From contig NVTH01000119.1 in assembly GCA_002401525.1 (NCBI GenBank), positions 1,799 to 10,446 of the forward strand: a stretch of DNA of 8,648 bases, in the 5' to 3' direction. A program made the translations under genes and the position numbers. The stretch's first letter is position 1, and each line of letters starts with the position of its first letter. A model generated the notes under the pieces. It did no database searches, was not told where the DNA came from, and saw nothing but the letters and a program-made list of their open reading frames with translations. Origin of the DNA: Moraxellaceae bacterium. GTDB lineage: Bacteria; Pseudomonadota; Gammaproteobacteria; Pseudomonadales; UBA3067. Below, piece by piece: positions 5,864 through 8,648 of the stretch.

Positions 5864-6760
5864 TTACAACTCCTTAGTTAACCCCATAATTGCCATTTCA
5901 TCGGTGGGTGAACTAGCGATCACATAATTTGCAGGATCCATAATCTGCTCTAAATTATCGCGCATATCTTCGGCAGTGATATCAGCCTTCTTTATGCCCG
6001 GTGTAACACCCCAGAAGATTCGACCGATACGGCCCCCGCCGGCTGAAAATATTTCGCCATTGACGCTGCAATCCGTGTGAGCACAATAGCCAACAACGGG
6101 AGTCACTAACTCTGGATGTAAATCTTTCGCCATTGCTCCCATTAAATCTTCAGTCATCCGAGTGCGGGCCATCGGCGCAAGAATATTAGTGCGAATATTA
6201 TGTTTAAGCCCTTCTTGAGCTAACGCTTTAGAAAAACCTGAAATTCCCGCTTTCGCAGCACTGTAGTTAGTTTGTCCATAATTACCAAAGCTTGCCGCTG
6301 AAGTGGTATTGATGATGCGGCCGTAATTTTGCACTTCATACATCACTGGCCACGCCGCTTTACACATCCACACTGTGCCCAACAAATGCACATCGATGAC
6401 TGACTGGTAATTTTCTTGGCTCATATTTTTAAACGATTTATCGCGTAAAATACCGGCGTTATTCACCAATATATCGACTCGGCCGTAATTATCCGTGGCA
6501 GTGTCAATCACCGACTGCGCGCCTTCGTAACTAGCGACGTTATTAAAATTAGCCACCGCAGTACCGCCCGCACTGACGATCTCGTCCACTACTTTTTGCG
6601 CCGCGGATTCAGAACTGCCTTGTCCATCGACACTTCCGCCCAGATCATTAACCACCACTTTAGCGCCTCGGGAAGCTAAAAACATTGCATGGCTACGCCC
6701 TAATCCATTCCCCGCACCGGTGACCACGGCCACTTGATCGTCATAACGTAAATCAGACAT
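5864..6760 (-). CDS. SDR oxidoreductase resembling the (3R)-hydroxyacyl-CoA dehydrogenase domain of MFE-2/HSD17B4
   Basis: A 298-residue short-chain dehydrogenase. The Rossmann motif TGAGNGLG (14-21), acidic D39 in VVVNDLGG (suggests NAD over NADP), NNAG (100-103) and YSAAK (Y166, K170) are present. The VVVNDLGGSVDGQG segment, GNYGQTNYSAAK, and a C-terminal extension past residue 220 resemble the dehydrogenase domain of peroxisomal multifunctional enzyme type 2. That enzyme oxidises (3R)-hydroxyacyl-CoA to 3-ketoacyl-CoA in β-oxidation of fatty or steroid side chains. The hydratase and SCP2 domains of the eukaryotic protein are absent. The Ser nearest the expected catalytic position (S154) is 12 residues before Y166 instead of the usual 13; T153 is at 13. 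The ATG has an AAGGAG Shine-Dalgarno (6767-6772 on the complement) 6 nt upstream. It is last in a leftward group with an esterase and another SDR, but has a 108-bp leader with its own promoter candidate. The exact substrate is uncertain. Confidence 0.88.
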   Translation of the reverse strand: MSDLRYDDQVAVVTGAGNGLGRSHAMFLASRGAKVVVNDLGGSVDGQGSSESAAQKVVDEIVSAGGTAVANFNNVASYEGAQSVIDTATDNYGRVDILVNNAGILRDKSFKNMSQENYQSVIDVHLLGTVWMCKAAWPVMYEVQNYGRIINTTSAASFGNYGQTNYSAAKAGISGFSKALAQEGLKHNIRTNILAPMARTRMTEDLMGAMAKDLHPELVTPVVGYCAHTDCSVNGEIFSAGGGRIGRIFWGVTPGIKKADITAEDMRDNLEQIMDPANYVIASSPTDEMAIMGLTKEL

Positions 6761-6828
6761 CTCTCTCTCCTTGAATTATTTTTTATAAGTTTTTTTGTTA
6801 TTAAAATGTTTTTTGTACTGAACGACGG

Positions 6829-6837
6829 ATCATATCA
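6829..6837 (-). promoter_or_regulatory. Extended -10 promoter candidate upstream of the MFE-2-like SDR
   Basis: On the - strand the sequence reads TGATATGAT, an extended -10 element with TATGAT. No convincing -35 hexamer lies 16-18 nt upstream. Transcription would start near 6822 and leave a leader of roughly 60 nt. The AT-rich 108-bp gap between the esterase stop and this SDR is longer than expected for simple coupling, so a separate start for the last gene is plausible. Confidence 0.3.
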
Positions 6838-6868
6838 CAGGTGTAATTATTAGCGATTCTGACTGGCC

Positions 6869-7813
6869 TTAATTCACTAGCTCGGCGCCCTTTTCATTTT
6901 TCGCATAGGTCGCCTCACTGATTTTATTGCTTGTGAAATCAGCAATTTCTATCAACGCCTCCTTTGCCTCAGGCATGATTGCCGCAAATATTTGCCAGAC
7001 GTGCCACATGTCTTGATAGACATTCAGCGTCACATCGACTCCATCTTCCAACGCTTGCTGCTCTAGCCTCACCGAGTCATCCAATAGAACTTCATCGGAG
7101 CCCACTTGAATCAGCAATGGGGGTAACCCTTTTAGGTCGCCGTATAGAGGGGAAATAAGCGGATTGCGCGGATCATTCGATTGAATATAGTGCTCGGCCA
7201 TGTCACGCAACCATTGCGAAGATAGAAATGGATCAAGTTGTTCATGGGTCCGTTGCGAGTCCCCTTCGCAACAAAGATCTGTCCAGGGTGACAAACAAAC
7301 TCCCGCAGCCGGCAACGCAACACCCTGCTCGCGAAGATTAATAAGCGTTGCCACGGTTAAACCACCCCCAGCCGAATCCCCTGCAATAATAATATTTTCA
7401 GGCAGGTAGCCTTGCTCCAACAACCATTGATAAGCGTTGGTAGCATCTTCTAACGCAGCAGGAAAAGGGTGTTCTGGCGCCAGTCGGTAATCAATAATTA
7501 ACACTTCCAGCGCACAAAAATGAGAAATTCTCGACACTAAATCGCCGTGAGTTTTCGGCGAACCAAAGGTATACGCCCCGCCGTGTAAATAAAGTAGCGC
7601 CTTATTTTCTTCAGCATTCTCGGCCACCACCCATTCAGCGGGAACGCCATTGGCAGTGACTGTTCGACGCGACAATTTGAATGAACGCCAAAACGGTAAC
7701 GAGGCTTTTTCTAATCGGGCTCGCTGAGCTTGCGGACTAATCTGCGCGGTTAGATTTCGAGCGGCGATATGCTTAATTGCAAAACGGAGCACTTTACTTC
7801 TTAAACTGGCCAT
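6869..7813 (-). CDS. α/β-hydrolase, HSL family (bacterial esterase family IV, abhydrolase-3)
   Basis: A 314-residue carboxylesterase-like protein without a signal peptide, so cytoplasmic. The oxyanion motif HGGAY (77-81), DYRLAPEHPFPAALED (108-123), the nucleophile elbow GDSAGG (S147), the acid D240 in QVGSDEVLLDD, and H271 in MWHVW together form the Ser-Asp-His triad of hormone-sensitive-lipase-type esterases. Length is normal for the family (about 300-320). It should hydrolyse short- to medium-chain esters or lactones; the natural substrate cannot be inferred. The ATG has an AAGGA Shine-Dalgarno (7821-7825 on the complement) 7 nt upstream. The gene lies 71 bp after the upstream SDR stop and 108 bp before the next SDR, all on one strand, which suggests a small catabolic cluster where the esterase releases an alcohol or acid for the dehydrogenases (inference). 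Confidence 0.92.
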   Translation of the reverse strand: MASLRSKVLRFAIKHIAARNLTAQISPQAQRARLEKASLPFWRSFKLSRRTVTANGVPAEWVVAENAEENKALLYLHGGAYTFGSPKTHGDLVSRISHFCALEVLIIDYRLAPEHPFPAALEDATNAYQWLLEQGYLPENIIIAGDSAGGGLTVATLINLREQGVALPAAGVCLSPWTDLCCEGDSQRTHEQLDPFLSSQWLRDMAEHYIQSNDPRNPLISPLYGDLKGLPPLLIQVGSDEVLLDDSVRLEQQALEDGVDVTLNVYQDMWHVWQIFAAIMPEAKEALIEIADFTSNKISEATYAKNEKGAELVN

Positions 7814-7884
7814 AAATAGTTCCTTTTACCCATAGCGAATAAGATGGCCAACCAAACAGAAGAAAGCCACACTCTAAAAAAGCT

Positions 7885-8648
7885 CTATATCAAATCGGAA
7901 GCAGTTAATTGGAATTTCTTCATTACCTGATCACAATACTGAATCTGACCCGTCATTTCTTGAGAACTCACACTGCACAATTTTAAGCAGGCTTCGGCCA
8001 TGTGCTCCACCGGAGTGGCGAACGCTTCATTTTGTTTGTTAATTAATTTGTGGTGGATTACGCCCGGCGTGGCGATCAATCCTGGTGAAATCACGTTCAC
8101 TGCAATGTTTTCGCTATACACTTCCGACGCAAGCCCCGTGGTAAATCTTTCTAGTGCTGCCTTACAGACGCCATAAACAGTGCCGCCTTTGCCTAACATG
8201 TTCATACTTGGGTTTGGATGAATAGCGGCATGAGAAGAAATATTAACAATCCACCCCGATTGCTTTTCAATCATCGCTGGCAATACCAGCTGAGATAAAT
8301 GAAACGGCGCATAGACTTGCACATCGAACATAGTGTCGTAACGTTTTTTAGTAAAATCCACCACTGGCATAAAATAAGTCACCGCGGCATTATTCACTAA
8401 TATATCCACGCTTCCAAAGGCTTCTTCGGTGCCGCGAATCAAATTCTCCCTGTCTTCTTGAAGGGACAAATCAGTTTTAATTGCAATCGCTCGCCCGCCT
8501 GCTGCCTCAATACGATCAGCCACCTCAATAATACTGCCAGGCAAAAAATGATCCTCAGGTTCCAGTGTTCTCGCCGCGATGGTGACTTTAGCACCCTCCA
8601 TCGCCAGACGAATCGCCACCGCCTCGCCGATGCCTCGACTTGCGCCAG
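7885..8648 (-). CDS. SDR family NAD(P)-dependent oxidoreductase (N-terminus outside window)
   Basis: The reading frame continues to the right edge: codons 8620-8646 add G-A-S-R-G-I-G-E-A ahead of the GTG at 8619, which completes the cofactor motif (x)GASRGIG. The apparent start at 8619 is therefore internal and the gene is partial, with 253 visible residues. Numbered from the first complete codon, NNAA is at 85-88, the catalytic Ser at 137/138 (ISS), and Tyr158-x3-Lys162 in YGVCK. About 7 extra residues lie between Ser and Tyr (HPNPSMNMLGKGGTV region). I recall this longer loop, together with the N-terminal 'LPGSIIEVADRIEAAGG', from a subgroup of SDRs frequent in actinobacteria and other degraders of lipids or cyclic compounds, so it looks natural. 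AART instead of an acidic residue after β2 may favour NADP (inference). It is the first visible gene of the leftward cluster. The substrate is probably an alcohol or hydroxyacyl compound, but is unknown. Confidence 0.88.
   Translation of the reverse strand, partial: GASRGIGEAVAIRLAMEGAKVTIAARTLEPEDHFLPGSIIEVADRIEAAGGRAIAIKTDLSLQEDRENLIRGTEEAFGSVDILVNNAAVTYFMPVVDFTKKRYDTMFDVQVYAPFHLSQLVLPAMIEKQSGWIVNISSHAAIHPNPSMNMLGKGGTVYGVCKAALERFTTGLASEVYSENIAVNVISPGLIATPGVIHHKLINKQNEAFATPVEHMAEACLKLCSVSSQEMTGQIQYCDQVMKKFQLTASDLI

Noticed and set aside
8617..8619. GTG 8619 as start of the rightmost SDR
   Set aside because: It would remove the GASRGIG cofactor motif, which is plainly encoded in frame between 8620 and 8646.
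1..8648. CRISPR array, tRNA, insertion sequence, toxin-antitoxin or phage defence genes
   Set aside because: I found no regular spaced repeats, cloverleaf-like segments, transposase-like products or terminal inverted repeats, and all long open frames have other assignments.

Overview
The window looks like part of the chromosome of a Gram-negative, probably marine, gammaproteobacterium. The evidence is two outer-membrane β-barrels ending in aromatic residues, a lipobox lipoprotein, a 7TMR-DISM hybrid kinase, and moderate-to-low GC with mostly ATG starts. A Cellvibrionales/Spongiibacteraceae-type host would fit the SDR/esterase content, but that placement is inference. I saw no tRNA, rRNA, CRISPR array, insertion sequence or phage gene.

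Left region (1-2571, + strand). A tight operon enters from the left edge: the end of an outer-membrane β-barrel protein, a TlpA-type thioredoxin, a 74-residue lipoprotein ending in GGGCGCN (DUF4266), and a second predicted barrel (DUF3570). The last two genes overlap or nearly abut. The set implies one envelope function: a periplasmic thiol-redox protein, a small Cys-tailed lipoprotein and two outer-membrane barrels. To my knowledge its role is not established. It is the best candidate in the window for an undescribed system.

Centre (2572-5839, + strand). A 274-bp spacer holds short inverted repeats and a good extended -10 promoter. It leads into a 997-residue orphan hybrid sensor kinase: periplasmic 7TMR-DISMED2-like sensor, seven membrane helices, coiled coil, HisKA, HATPase_c, a degenerate receiver and an intact receiver. 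No partner regulator or HPt protein is in the window.

Right region (5864-8648, - strand). Three catabolic-looking genes run leftward, in transcription order: an SDR cut by the right edge, an HSL-family (family IV) α/β-hydrolase, and an SDR resembling the (3R)-hydroxyacyl-CoA dehydrogenase domain of multifunctional enzyme type 2. They suggest breakdown of an ester, lipid or cyclic compound: ester hydrolysis, alcohol oxidation and a β-oxidation-like dehydrogenation. The substrate cannot be read from the sequence. This group converges on the kinase gene, and a strong inverted repeat lies across the junction and probably ends transcription.
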